Below, piece by piece: positions 11,465 to 22,694 of a stretch of DNA of 64,000 nucleotides (positions are counted from its first letter, which is position 1; each line of letters starts with the position of its first letter). A program made the position numbers and the translations under genes. Under the pieces are notes generated by a model, which was not told where the DNA came from, searched no databases, and worked only from the letters and a program-made list of their open reading frames with translations. This stretch comes from Rhabdophis nuchalis (lineage: Eukaryota; Chordata; Lepidosauria; Squamata; Natricidae), in contig CM077645.1 of NCBI GenBank assembly GCA_039707465.1, positions 142,849,503 through 142,913,502 on the forward strand. The letters are read 5' to 3'.

Positions 11465-11600
11465 GTACCTTATGATTCTTGACGAATGTATATTTTCTTT
11501 TATGTACACTGAGAGCATATGCACCAAGACAAATTCCTTTTGTGTCCAATCACACTTGGCCAATAAAGAATTCTATTCTATTCTATTCTATTCTATTTGA

Positions 11601-12608
11601 TCTCAAGTCCTGGTGACCACCGGAGGGGCTTCGTGTTAAGTGAATTGGCAATAATATGGAAGTGGTTGCCATTGCTTGTTTATGGGATGTTTTATTTTAT
11701 TTTATCCAAACTAGATTAATGCTGTAGGATTTCTTGGTGGTCTCCTATTCAAATATCAATCTAATCCTGCTCAGATTTTTTTTAAAAAGTTAGCCAAGAC
11801 TAGCTAAATGCTGTCCCCTGTTCTGGTGCTTTGGATTGTCATGGCAACATTATCAAGGCCATGAAATGTCCAGGGTTTAGCAGAATATGGAAAACCTCCA
11901 GTCATAACACTAAAGTACAAACATATTTATGTTTTATGCATAACCAGTGCACATGTATGTAAATGCACGATTGGACAGGAATGGGGATTACTTTTTGTGG
12001 TTTTCTAGATACAGATGAGTAAGAGAAAACAGAAGTACTTTAGACAAAGAGACAGAGATTGACTCATTCCTCAGATATATAAAAAAGGGAAAACCCATAT
12101 AGATGCTTTGCACCACTCACTGGATGGCCGTGGACTTGTTATTGTTTCTCTCTGTATGAATGATTTCCTCTCATTCTTGAAAAGATAAACCTTTCCTGGA
12201 GAAAAGGTAGAATATAAATGAATTAAAATAAGGGGGTGAGGACAAATATTGGTATTATTACTAGTTCAAAATAAGCTCATAGAAAAAGAAAAATCAAATT
12301 TACACATAAAGAGACCTTGAGGAAGTGACAAATTCCTAAAAATTGACAGGGAATCCTATTACCAATTCTAAAAATCTGGTATTTGAACAGGGCATTGTCT
12401 TGCTTCGCAGTTGCCCAATTTGCATGCTTGCCTAGTCTTCTGTAGTCCTGAAGGCATAAAATCACACCAGGCAGATTTGCTTAGAAATAAAAATAACTTT
12501 CCTTGCACTGAGTCCTGCTTCAAGTTACACTTTTATGGTATGGTATATACCTATTTATTAAAACATCCAGCTGTATTCAGTAAGAGGCAATAAAATGGTA
12601 GTCTAAAT
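11601..12608. other. Mostly unrecognised; possible old SINE at 11605-11850
   Basis: 11605-11850 resembles a decayed squamate repeat with the 'gtcctggtgaccacc' motif. The rest shows nothing identifiable. Confidence 0.3.
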
Positions 12609-13095
12609 TGTTAGGATATTCATCCTGATGTTGTGTTGACAACACAACATATATAAGCCAGTATATATAAGCCAGTATTCTTAAAGAGTATATGTAGCTT
12701 TAAGAACTATGTTGAATTCTGATTGGCTGTGCTTCTCAGCTCTACCATAAAAGGAAGCTCAGAAACACAGTTCATTCCCTTTTCGATTCCCTTTGATTCC
12801 TGTTCTTACTGTTTGCCACTGAGGAGCTGAAGCTGAAGACTAAAGAAAAAGAAGTATTTGTTTTGCATCACTGTAAGATAACTCTGTGTTTTGGTGAAGG
12901 ACTGTTATTGTTTGAGAAGTTAGTATCACTGGTCAGAAGAAGTATTTTAGTTGCTACGAAGTAAAGACTATTTATTTTCTTACTATCACCTGTTTTAGAG
13001 TTTGTGTGTGGTTAAAGCAGCGTATCTCTTTACTGTCCGGTGTATTACACAATTTCGCATTTACTTTCAAACGGGGTTGTTTGTTACCCCTAACA
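12609..13095 (+). repeat. LTR with adjoining PBS-like sequence
   Basis: 487 bp with perfect 7-bp inverted termini, TGTTAGG at 12609 and CCTAACA ending at 13095. One base further lies TGGTTACGGGACC (13097-13109), positioned like a tRNA primer-binding site. A TATA-like CATAAAAG is near 12746. Only a few tens of bases of possible internal sequence follow, so this is an LTR with a stub of leader. The family and the primer tRNA are not identified. Confidence 0.55.
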
Positions 13096-13139
13096 CTGGT
13101 TACGGGACCAGAGTTGTAAAACTGGTTCTGAACCCAGAG

Positions 13140-14106
13140 TTGCTAACATAAATCTCTCTTCTTCCCCTTGGCTGTTGGGTAATTCCAATTTCAAAACAAA
13201 AAAACCACAGAAAAATTATACACATGCATGCCAGATTGGAAAATATGACTGGACAGTTAAACTAGGCCAGGATCTTTCTCAGAAATGACAATGGTGCTAT
13301 TATCTGCCTTGTATCTGCCTTTCCTACCAGATCAGGGCATTAAACCACTGAAATCCTGGGAGGAGAAAAATGCTAAATGGAAAGTACTGGAATGTATACT
13401 GACCTCTCTGGGTTTCAGTGCAAACCAGATGGGATTTCATTTGTAATAATAGTAATCAATTAAGGAGCTATTGGTTACTTCTGAGGGACGAGGTCTCTTC
13501 TGGCGCAACAGGCTTGTACACTCAAGCTGTTCGTCACGAGCAACAGCATTGTCTATGAGTTGTGGACTGCAAAACTCCATATATTCAATATAAGGCAAAA
13601 CTAGTTTTCTGCAATTCTTTGAAGACGTTTCATTTTTCATCCAAGTATGAGAATGAGAAGTGAAACATCTTCAAAGAATAACAAGTCTACTTGTCTCTTG
13701 AAAAAAAGCACCTTTGGGACAACTATGACCTGGATGACTGAGAATCTCCATAGACATTTACTTTTTTCTAAGTATCTATTTGCTACCATCTAATAGTATT
13801 CATACTAATCATTCACCTTCCTTGTTTTGTCAGTTTTCTTACTTTTGTCCATTTGTGAACATTGTGTCTTCACTGCTGCTTTGAGCGACAGCTATCATCC
13901 TGCCTAGTGCATTGAGAAGCATTTATACTAGATCGTGAGTTTTCTTTCTTTTTTTTAGCTATGCCTATTGATATATACAAAAGGATTTGGGGGGAGGTAA
14001 GAGTCCTTTTACAAGCTGACTTGCAGATTTGATTGTAGAACTAAAATCTGGCATGCATAATAAATTGTACTAAATTTAAAGAAGAATAGAAAAAAGGACT
14101 AAAATG
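13140..14106. other. Intergenic DNA with a decayed PLE terminal module at 13600-13770
   Basis: Around 13619-13680 an imperfect palindrome carries GAAGACGTTTC on the left and GTGAAACATCTTC on the right, and the following 'cacctttgggacaac' segment recurs at 22040 and, inverted, near 51740. This is the family-3 module described at 51794. Its hammerhead core is not intact here. The rest is unrecognised. Confidence 0.45.
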
Positions 14107-14267
14107 GGAAGGAAGGAAGGAAGGAAGGAAGGAAGGAAGGAAGGAAGGAAGGAAGGAAGGAAGGAAAGTAGAGACAGAGAGAGAGAGAGAGAATGAATGA
14201 ATGAATTAAAGAGAAAGAAAGAAAGAGAAAGAAAGAAAGAAAGAAAGAAAGAAAAAGAAAGAAAGGA
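14107..14267 (+). repeat. Compound purine microsatellite (GGAA)n-(GA)n-(GAAA)n
   Basis: GGAA repeats at 14107-14165, GA at about 14175-14192, an AATG stretch, then GAAA to 14267. Minus-strand ORFs across it are low-complexity artefacts. Confidence 0.95.
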
Positions 14268-14275
14268 CTTCTAAC

Positions 14276-15046
14276 CATCATCACAACAGATAATTTTTTT
14301 TAAGTAAATTTCTCCCCCTCTAAGGTTACAAACATTTATTTCTTCAGACCACATCAAATCTCTTAATAAATCTATAAATAAATCTATAAACAAATCCATA
14401 TCAATTGCTAATTTGATGACATTTAGGGTTAACATGCTATTTTTTACATGATTCTCTTCATATGTGTCTGTATTCAGAAAGAGAGAAATAGATCTCGGAA
14501 GGAAATGGCACAAATGTTCGCAGCAATTCCACTTACTGTACTTATTCAGAAGAAAGACAATCTGAATTTAAGAAATCCCTAGTCTCCTTCAAAGAAACAA
14601 ACAAACAAAATCACCCTCTGTTATCACATTTCTGAAAAAATTAAAATAATTCTTTCAATCTGACATGTATAATTTAAAGATAAATGGTTTGGAATGAGAG
14701 AAACCTAGTCTGCCATTTAGATATTAAGGTATTTCACTGTTCTGTTCCCCCCTCCCCCCTCCATGGACAACTGAAACCAATGCCTTTTTCATGTGAATAA
14801 AATTTATAATGAAGTATTTTACTCTCATTCCATTAGACAGATTACTAGGAGAAAAGGGGGGGAAACCCACATTAATATAATTAAGGAGCTAAATGTTTAT
14901 TCAAGAGAAACAGAATACTTAGGGGCCACGTTCATTTCAAATGCTAGCATTGATTGCTTTATAGTTTGCCTCATTCACTCTCCTAAAGCATGTTTCTCTT
15001 GGTTCCACATTTTTGCTTACAGGTTACAGTTTGAAAGTAACTTATG
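14276..15046. other. Unrecognised intergenic DNA
   Basis: AT-rich, with a short C-run at 14746-14760. No feature identified. Confidence 0.3.
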
Positions 15047-15197
15047 CATTAGTGCAGGGGTCTGCAAAGTTGGCTCTTTTAAGACTGGTGGACTTCAACT
15101 CCTAGAATTCCCCAACCAGCATGGCTGGCTGGAGAATTCTGGGAGTTGAAGTCCACCAGTCTTAAAAGAGCCAACTTTGCAGACCCCTGCATTAGTG
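15047..15197. mobile_element. Palindromic hAT-like MITE with 8-bp TSD
   Basis: The element 15055-15189 (135 bp) begins CAGGGGTCTGC and ends GCAGACCCCTG. Its two arms of about 64 bp are almost perfectly complementary around a short centre near 15120. The 8-bp CATTAGTG at 15047-15054 is repeated at 15190-15197. An 8-bp TSD with CAG-type termini is typical of the hAT superfamily. A second copy begins at the right edge of the window (63923). It lies about 1.1 kb upstream of the MC4R start. Confidence 0.85.
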
Positions 15198-15599
15198 CAA
15201 ACCACAAACACTGAACTTGGTCTGATGAGGATGCCAAGACAATGTTGCACCTCTGTTCCTTTCTTGACTGGTCGGCTGATTCAACCCACAATCTCCCTTC
15301 ATGATCGCTTACTATCTCCACAGACACTTTATTGTTCTTTCTGTTGCTGTAAAGTAGTTTCCCCCTCCCCCCCCCCCTTTTCTACATCCCACTCATCCTG
15401 CTTACAGGCTAGAAGGGATTCCCAATTATGCTCACCATCATCAATCACAATAACTACACAAGCCAAAGGAACCTGCCAGCCTGTGCCGGTTTGGACTCCT
15501 TTGTATCGTTCAGGAATTATATCATCTTGGAAGCCGTCCTGCAAGAGATGTAGAAAACTGAAATGAATTCAGTGCCTCCCGCACTGCCTCTTCCCTTCC

Positions 15600-15700
15600 T
15601 CTCTATTGGCTGATCGCTACACTGAAGGGGTGGGGAAGAACTGCCTCTAACTACCTTTCTATCCCATCGTCCGTATAAGAAGCAGCAGAAAGCAGGCAGG
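15600..15700 (+). promoter_or_regulatory. Candidate MC4R promoter
   Basis: ATTGG (inverted CCAAT) at 15605-15609 and TATAAG at 15674-15679, in unique sequence upstream of MC4R. Initiation about 30 bp after the TATA-like box would give a 5' UTR of roughly 430 nt. Inference from motifs and spacing only. Confidence 0.35.
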
Positions 15701-15765
15701 AGGGCAAGCATTGCATAGATAGCTGGATAGTATTTTTGTTCTGAAACAATTGTTTCAAAAAGCCT

Positions 15766-15794
15766 AGCAGTAGCAGCAGCAGCAGCAGCAGCAT
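15766..15794 (+). repeat. Short CAG repeat in presumed MC4R 5' UTR
   Basis: Nine or so CAG-type triplets in the presumed leader, non-coding with respect to MC4R. Confidence 0.8.
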
Positions 15795-15869
15795 TTCATT
15801 TCTAGCACTTTAGTTTTGCAGATTGAGGTGCTCGGAGATAAAGAGAAGAAAACCACCTTCAGCTGTCTC

Positions 15870-16130
15870 ATGCTGGTGAATACAGGCACTTGTGAAGTTG
15901 GCAAAGCAAACATTAATTGTCAAAAACATGACTGACTGATTTTTTTGTGCATATCGAACCTGTTTTCTTTCTGACGTGCACTTTGCTGCTCCTTGGAATG
16001 GCATGTAGAAATCCCTAGCCACTGAAAATCCCAGGGTGCCGTTAAAGGAAGGACACTCGGAACACGTGGAATTAATCTACAAGTTGCAAGTTGCCCAAGC
16101 ATGATGTGCTTGTGGATGAAGACCTTGTAA
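15870..16130 (+). promoter_or_regulatory. Upstream ORFs in the presumed MC4R leader
   Basis: Four short ATG-initiated ORFs precede the receptor start: 15870-15935 (21 codons plus stop), 15928-15939 (3 plus stop), 15998-16018 (6 plus stop) and 16101-16130 (9 plus stop). The last ends two bases before the MC4R ATG. If the leader starts near 15700, all would be transcribed and could lower translation of the receptor. Regulatory role is inferred. Confidence 0.45.
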
Positions 16131-16132
16131 GA

Positions 16133-17131
16133 ATGAATTTCACTTACCGCTATGGAGTTCATCGGCCTCTTCATGCATGGAACCACAGCCATGGACCACA
16201 TCACAGTGACCTGAATAGATCGATGGAAAAAGGTTACTCTTCAGAAGGGTGTTATGAGCAACTTTTTGTCTCACCAGAAGTATTTGTGACCTTAGGCTTT
16301 GTCAGTTTGCTCGAGAACGTGCTGGTGATCGCAGCTATCGCCAAGAATAAGAATTTGCACTCCCCGATGTACTTTTTCATTTGCAGCTTAGCGGTGGCCG
16401 ACTTGCTAGTGAGCATCTCCAATGGATCAGAAACCATCGTCATCACCTGGTTGAACAATACGGAGGTCGACACACACAGTTTTACTGTTAGCATCGACAA
16501 TATCATTGACTCGGTGATTTGCAGCTCTCTCCTGGCCTCCATTTGCAGTCTGCTTTCCATAGCCGTGGACAGGTATTTCACAATCTTCTACGCTCTCCAG
16601 TACCACAACATCATGACAGGGAGGCGTGTCGGTATCATCATCACCTGCATCTGGGCTGCTTGCACAGTTTCAGGTGTCCTGTTCATTATTTATTCTGACA
16701 GCAGCGTTGTCATCATTTGCCTCATCGCCATGTTCTTCACCATGTTAGTCCTCATGGCATCTCTCTACGTCCACATGTTCATGCTAGCTCGGCTGCACAT
16801 GAAAAAGATTGCAATTCTCCCAGGCACCGGCCCAATTCGGCAAGGGGCCAATATGAAGGGTGCCATCACTCTGACCATCTTGATTGGAGTCTTTGTAGTG
16901 TGCTGGGCCCCGCTCTTCCTCCACTTGCTGTTCTACATTTCATGCCCTCACAATCCCTACTGTATCTGTTTTATGTCCCATTTTCACCTGTACCTCATTC
17001 TAATCATGTGTAACTCCATTATCGATCCGCTCATCTATGCTTTCCGAAGCCAAGAGCTGAGGAAAACCTTCAGAGAGATTATGTGCTGCTGTAGCCTGAG
17101 AGAGTCATGCGATTTCTCAGGAAAATATTGA
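16133..17131 (+). CDS. MC4R: Melanocortin receptor 4
   Basis: Single-exon class A GPCR of 332 residues, the same length as human MC4R. In vertebrates it is the hypothalamic receptor for alpha-MSH and antagonist AgRP, signals through Gs/cAMP and controls energy balance. Visible features: N-glycosylation sites at Asn2, Asn17 and Asn28; Cys40; seven membrane segments; ligand-pocket acids in NGSET (TM2) and DNIID (Asp122, Asp126, TM3); DRY at 146-148; CWAP in TM6; CPHNPYC loop (Cys271, Cys277); DPLIY at 298-302; C-terminal Cys318/319. The ATG at 16133 is chosen because it aligns with the family start; upstream in-frame sequence reaches only a TTG. No break. AATAAA at 18005 is a possible poly(A) signal. 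Confidence 0.97.
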   Translation: MNFTYRYGVHRPLHAWNHSHGPHHSDLNRSMEKGYSSEGCYEQLFVSPEVFVTLGFVSLLENVLVIAAIAKNKNLHSPMYFFICSLAVADLLVSISNGSETIVITWLNNTEVDTHSFTVSIDNIIDSVICSSLLASICSLLSIAVDRYFTIFYALQYHNIMTGRRVGIIITCIWAACTVSGVLFIIYSDSSVVIICLIAMFFTMLVLMASLYVHMFMLARLHMKKIAILPGTGPIRQGANMKGAITLTILIGVFVVCWAPLFLHLLFYISCPHNPYCICFMSHFHLYLILIMCNSIIDPLIYAFRSQELRKTFREIMCCCSLRESCDFSGKY

Positions 17132-18004
17132 ATGCATCTGAAGAAGCTATTGCAGAAAGGCAATTGCCTCATAGATTGATGTCTCCTCTAGTGCTGCACT
17201 AGTCACAAGAAATATATTTTGAACAGTACCTGGTACATGAATGTTTGTTTCTGTTCTAAGCTTACAAATTACATATGTAATCATTTCAAGGCTGAAGTGA
17301 TGTTAGTGGTGGTTAGCAACGACTCAGCAGGCTGCCAGGCATGCAAAATGCCTACATATTTTCAGAATGATGAGAGAGAGCAATTCAACTGTGTTGGGGA
17401 ACAGGAACAAAAGTATTACACACAACTAAGTCCTTCTCTTTCCTCAGCTATTTATATTTAAAATTTGGGAGCTTGCATTGTCTTGGACTTGTATGTGTAT
17501 GGTTAAATCAAATTAGAGTTTATTAGAGAATTGTGCTTTATGTCACATTTTGCTCAAATGATTGTTTAAAAAAAATGCATCTTGCATCTTGTTCTTAAGC
17601 CAATAGACCCAGTGAAGATAAAATGTAACTCAGCTGGAATCCATTGTTGGGGTGGATCTGGTCTGGGAAATTGGGAACTGTACTTTGAAAGGATTTCGTG
17701 TTTTTGAATATGACAATAAGGGATATATTTGGTATGTACTGTATGTATTTACTTTCTTACTCGATTGAAACAATTTTCTCTTAAGTAGTCTAGATAACGT
17801 GCAGTTAAAATTGTGTCATTAAATATATAAAATGAATTGCATTGAAAATGTACAAATGTCTAAATGTCTGTTAGGGCAAGAAAAACCCAAGTATGGGGCA
17901 CGCAGGCATAGCCTTCTTTCTTATCCTTTACTGAAAGAAGCATGAAAAGTGTAAGATCAATTGTTAAAAATCATGTCAAAATGAATGCCTCAAAGGAAGG
18001 CAAC

Positions 18005-18010
18005 AATAAA
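18005..18010 (+). terminator. Possible MC4R poly(A) signal
   Basis: AATAAA, 874 bp after the MC4R stop, in sequence free of recognised repeats. A second candidate is near 18041. Confidence 0.3.
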
Positions 18011-18349
18011 AGTGTGACTTTAATCACCAAGGAAATGTAAAAAAATAAATATTTATCATTGGTTTTAGAACACAAACTAATTCACCCGATAATGTTTCAT
18101 CAATATCAACTTACAATCAGCATGACTGAGGCAGCAACTTCTGGAAAATGGTTTGAATGGTTGTTTTACTATTATATTATTATGATTCATTTGACAGCCA
18201 GATGTTTGGTGTTTTTATCTACCTAACTGATCCTTCCCAAGGATCTTGTATAGGCAGATACTGTTATTTGTTGATATTAAAGGTATTGTCACACATGTAA
18301 GCTGTTTGAAGTAAAGTTACCTTTTGCAATTGAGTTCATCAATGCCAAT

Positions 18350-18844
<495 letters not shown>

Positions 18845-18924
<80 letters not shown>
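18845..18924 (+). repeat. (AAT)n microsatellite, LINE tail
   Basis: About 26 AAT units directly following the LINE 3' end, probably grown from its tail. Confidence 0.95.
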
Positions 18925-19021
18925 AATTATCCCTCTCCCCTTCAGTCATGGAAAGAGACTGCTTTTGTATCAGGAATAACAACCAAAAATTCTTTTACTA
19001 TTGTGGGGGAGGGAGTGTAAT

Positions 19022-19140
19022 CAGTGGTGGGATTCAGCCAGTTCACACCACTTCAAGAGAACCGGCTGTTAATTTTCTGAGCAGTTTGGTGAACTGGTTG
19101 TTGGAAGAAATCATTAGGGCAGAGAACCAGTTGTTAAATT
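19022..19140. mobile_element. hAT-like MITE, truncated
   Basis: Begins CAGTGGTGGGATTCAGCC, the terminus shared with the elements at 27501, 53635, 54151 and 56531, and contains the family's 'gaaccggctgttaa' segment. No right terminus found. Confidence 0.55.
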
Positions 19141-20067
19141 ATTTTAGTGTAATTCTCATTGTTGAGATGGTAAAGTCTTGTACTTGCCTGAGCATCCACG
19201 AAGTGCAGCTAAACATCCAGTCTTTCACTAGACAATAATTCTCTACCAGTTTATAACCATCCTTGATACTTACCCTTCAGTTAAATCCAAGACCATCTAA
19301 ACTTTTGAAAAGTTAGCAAATGTCTCATTCCACATCTCACCCCAATGACCTTCATGTTTAAGAGTTCTTCCCTCCACAAAGCAGTGACTAAATAAAATAG
19401 CAAGCTGCAAGGAACAGTCATACATGCAAGAGTAATAACAATATGCTGATACCAAACCAATACAATTTAAGAAAATTAACAGCTGATGTAAAAGTCATAC
19501 CAAAATCAAGTCTTTTCAAGAACATTGGTGTCAACTCGACAAAACATTATATATTGTTTAAATAACCCGCACCTAAATAAATAAATAAATAAAGTTGTGT
19601 TTGTCAATCGTATTGAGTCAATTTCTTTTCAATCAAGTCTAAACTCCATTTCTTTCTGTACCACTCAGCAAGAGTAAAAACATTATTATCTTCTATTTAA
19701 AAACAACTCTTTCATGTGCTCCAATCAATATATTCCTGCTATATCAAAATTGCCTCCTTTAAGGTCACTACAAGTCACTAATGGAGTACTCCTCAGGACT
19801 GAGGAGCAGCTGAGGTGGAAGAACTAGAGTTTCTAATCTTTTATTTGTTCACACCTCCTGAGTAAGAGAGATACAACTTTAATTTGGACATATCACTTAA
19901 TTTCCACCCGTTGATACTAGTGAGAGGGAAATTTACATCCCTACAGAGTACCCATGCAATATCTTTTGTTTTGCGGTTTTCCAAAATGTCAACTGAGCAT
20001 TCTTCTAAACTTTGTGTGAATTTAATATCCTTCTTCAAAATAAACCTGTCATGAGCTGAGAAACCAT
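19141..20067. other. Unrecognised intergenic DNA
   Basis: AT-rich; short AAAT repeat at about 19575. No gene or repeat identified. Confidence 0.3.
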
Positions 20068-20265
20068 ACAAAATTTATTTATTTGTTTGGGTTTATAAAC
20101 CGCTCCCTTTCCCCAGAGGGACTTGGGGCGGTGCACAGGAAGTTAAAAAACATATAACATAACAATTTATAAATATTTAAAACCAGATTAAATAATTATC
20201 ACCCTGTGCTAAAATTTTAAAATCTAAAAACTGTTTCCCCATTTAAAACCTGATTAAAACAATTT
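20068..20265 (-). mobile_element. L2-like LINE 3' UTR fragment
   Basis: Contains the GC-rich 'ggcggtgcacagg' segment (20125-20142) and the following A/T-rich 3' UTR, the same order as at 4370 and 59870. No coding part. Confidence 0.65.
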
Positions 20266-20800
20266 GAACTTCAGAATGAAGAGTTGTTGAAAAAACTCCC
20301 ATCACTAGGAAGCATAGCAATTTGAGGTGATTCCAGAAGTCCATTCAGTTAAAACATTTATAGATTTTTAGTTTTTTAAAAAATTATAGTAATGCAAGAG
20401 TCTCCATGAATAATTTGTCATATCAGCAACACAGGATTCTGTGCTCCCTCGCACCCATGCTGTGTCACCCTGTGAAATGATTTTTATTCCTATTTTGATT
20501 GTGATCTGAAAAATATAACACTCCTATATTCTTCAATTTTTGGGAACACTGATGTGTTAGATTTTGAGTTTTTAATTATCTCTGTACTTGACAGATCTTT
20601 CAAACTCAAAATATACTTAAAGCAGCAAAATGCTGTTTTAATTGGATATTGATATTGATGCAAAAGTTTGCAAATGGCAATTGCAGTATGTTCAGATATC
20701 TCACCATAAGAGAATATAAATGGGTGGACATTACATGTATGATCACATTTAAAAATTTCAAAGTATATTACTCATTAAACATACAAGACTTTGTGGATTA

Positions 20801-21808
20801 GTATATGGCAGCGATGGCGAACCTTTTTAGGCTTGCGTGCCATAAGGGGAGGGAGCGCAGGGGGGGTCGTGTGCAGGCGTGTCGCACCCATAATGCAATG
20901 CACGACCCCCCCAGTGTGCATGCACACACTACAGATGTGCCCCCCAATTTTACATGCTCTTTTTGCCCTCCCCAGCCTCCAGAGGCTTTATAGGAGCCTG
21001 GGGAGGGCGAAAAGAACCTCCCCCGTCCCCCAGAGGCCCTCCGGAGGCTTCAGCAATCTTCAGGAGGCTTCCCTGAAGCCTCTGGAGAACTCAAAATGAC
21101 GCTGCAAGCAATCGGAGGTCACTTCCGGTTTCAGCGGTGTGTTTTGAGTGCTCCAGAGGCTTCAAGGAAGCCTCCTGAAGGTTGCTGAAGCCTCCAGAGG
21201 GCCTGGGAAGCCTCTGGAGCACTCAAAATGATGCACCGCCGAAACCAGAAGTGACCTCCGATTTGCTTGCAGTGTCATTTTGAGTGGTCCGGAGGCTTGA
21301 GGGAAGCCTCCTGAAGGTCGCTGAAGCCTCCAGAGCACTCAAAATGACACTGCAAGCAAATGGGAGGTCACTTCCGGTTTCGGCAGCGCATCATTTTGAG
21401 TGCTCCAGAGGCTTCCCAGGCCCTCTGGAGGACCTCTTGTGGCTTCAGCAACCTTCAGGAGGTTTCCATGAAGCCTCCGGAGCACTCAAAATGATGCACC
21501 GCCGAAATTGGAAGTGACCTCCGATTGCTTGCAGCGTCATTTTGAGCGCTCCGGAGGCTTCAGGGAAGTTCATGAAGCCTCCAGAGGGCCTCGGGAAGGG
21601 GGAGGATCTTTTTGCCCTCCCCAGGCTTCTATAAAGCCTTTGGAGCCTGGGGAGGTGAAAAAAGCATGAAAAAAAGGGTGAATTCAGCTGGCCAACGCAC
21701 GCATGCGCGCTGGCCAGCTGACAAGGCATCGCCTCGCGTACCCTGACAAATGGCTGCGCATGCTGCCTGTGGCACGCGTGCCATAGGTTTGCCATCACTG
21801 GTATATGG
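20801..21808. mobile_element. 992-bp hAT-like element with internal inverted repeat units
   Basis: Element 20809-21800 with termini CAGCGATGGCGAACC and GGTTTGCCATCACTG (inverted, few mismatches) and a perfect 8-bp TSD GTATATGG (20801-20808, 21801-21808). The interior has no transposase. It consists of a unit of about 65 bp, containing a 'tcacttccggttt' core, repeated in alternating orientation near 21091, 21221, 21334 and 21480, separated by GC-rich segments. ORFs within are repeat artefacts. Confidence 0.8.
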
Positions 21809-21879
21809 AAATGAATGCATTTGCGGTGTTGTATTTTATATTGATTAAAAGTAAAATTAATTAATACTTGAATATCACA

Positions 21880-22085
21880 AAGGTGCTTTTTCAAAAGACA
21901 ACTGGATTTCCTCTGTTTTACCTTGAGGTTGCTTTGCTTCTCATCCAAGAAGTTTCTTCAGTCTTCATTGAAGCTTCTCTTCAGAACTGAAGAAGCTTCT
22001 TGGATGAGAAGCGAAACATCTGCCTTTTGAAAAAGCACCTTTGGGACAACCATGATTTGGACGACTGAGAATCTTCATAGACATA
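21880..22085 (+). mobile_element. PLE-type terminal module, inverted (family 3), decayed
   Basis: Two arms in opposite orientation: a minus-strand arm (about 21939-21961) and a plus-strand arm with CTGAAGA at 21987-21993, hairpin GCTTC-GAAGC and GAAAC at 22013-22017. In the plus arm GAAAC is followed by ATC rather than GTC. Same family as 51794-51833. Confidence 0.5.
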
Positions 22086-22690
22086 ATACATCTATACAAT
22101 TTTCCCCCTCCCCAAAGCCACAACCAAAGATTTTTTAAGGTTGTGTTTCGGATGTGATGAGGGAACAGCTAAACTTTCTATATCATGAAATTATTGGATA
22201 AATCTATAATAACTGAAGGCGTGTCAGATGGTTTCAGAATGCATTTCCCAGTCTTTTCAGATTAACCCTGAGTGCTAGCATGGATGGAAAAATGGTTCTT
22301 TTCTTGCAAATGGTTCTTTTCTTTCAAATCATCCATTTCTCGTATAAAACATTAATAAAAAAAGAAGGTGCAATTGGACTTTTTCGAGTCATCGCAGTAA
22401 TCAGGACCAAGTCTTATTCTGCAGCTAGAAGCTCAAATGTTTTATTAAAATCATGAACCTAGGTAATGTTCTGATCCATCCAGATTTATAAAACCATCTG
22501 TGTTTCAGCGCAGTGCAGTAGATGTTGGGAAGAGGCAGGGAGCAAATAAAACTGTTATTATTTGCTTTCTCCCAGGGGTTTATTGTAAAGAAGCCACTCG
22601 AAGTTTTAAAAAGTATTCATTCTCCTTGTAACAGTATGGCCTAAAACAATAAACTAGTGACATTTTCTTCCATTTTGTCCTTTTGGGAAC
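22086..22690. other. Unrecognised intergenic DNA
   Basis: No feature identified. Confidence 0.3.
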
Positions 22691-22694
22691 CTTT

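Larger units (their letters stand above)
9494..11480 (-). mobile_element. ORF1-only L1 (HAL1-like) with 16-bp TSD
   Basis: The 16-bp sequence GTACCTTATGATTCTT occurs at 9494-9509 and again at 11465-11480, with no mismatch. Between them, on the minus strand, lie a GC-rich 5' UTR of about 850 bp (11464-10611), an intact ORF1 (10610-9819), a 3' UTR of about 300 bp with AATAAA near its end, and a poly(A) tract (9510-9521, T on the plus strand). There is no ORF2 or any recognisable piece of it. The complete 5' UTR and perfect TSD mean a full-length integration of an RNA that already lacked ORF2. The insertion is recent and lies within the CR1 tail. Confidence 0.85.
9354..11600 (+). mobile_element. 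CR1 (snake-type) 3' end, split by an L1
   Basis: The two halves, 9354-9493 and 11481-11600, join across a perfect L1 target-site duplication to give a continuous CR1 3' UTR ending in AATAAAGAATTCTATTCT and running into an ATTCT microsatellite (11567-11597). This LINE tail with ATTCT repeats is known from snake genomes, where such LINEs are thought to seed microsatellites. Confidence 0.65.

Noticed and set aside
13437..13640. 67-codon minus-strand ORF with a plausible peptide
   Set aside because: Its start lies in a decayed PLE terminal module and no domain is recognisable.
16091..16132. Upstream extension of the MC4R frame beginning at TTG
   Set aside because: No ATG in this part; the ATG at 16133 gives the family length of 332 and the expected N-terminal glycosylation site.
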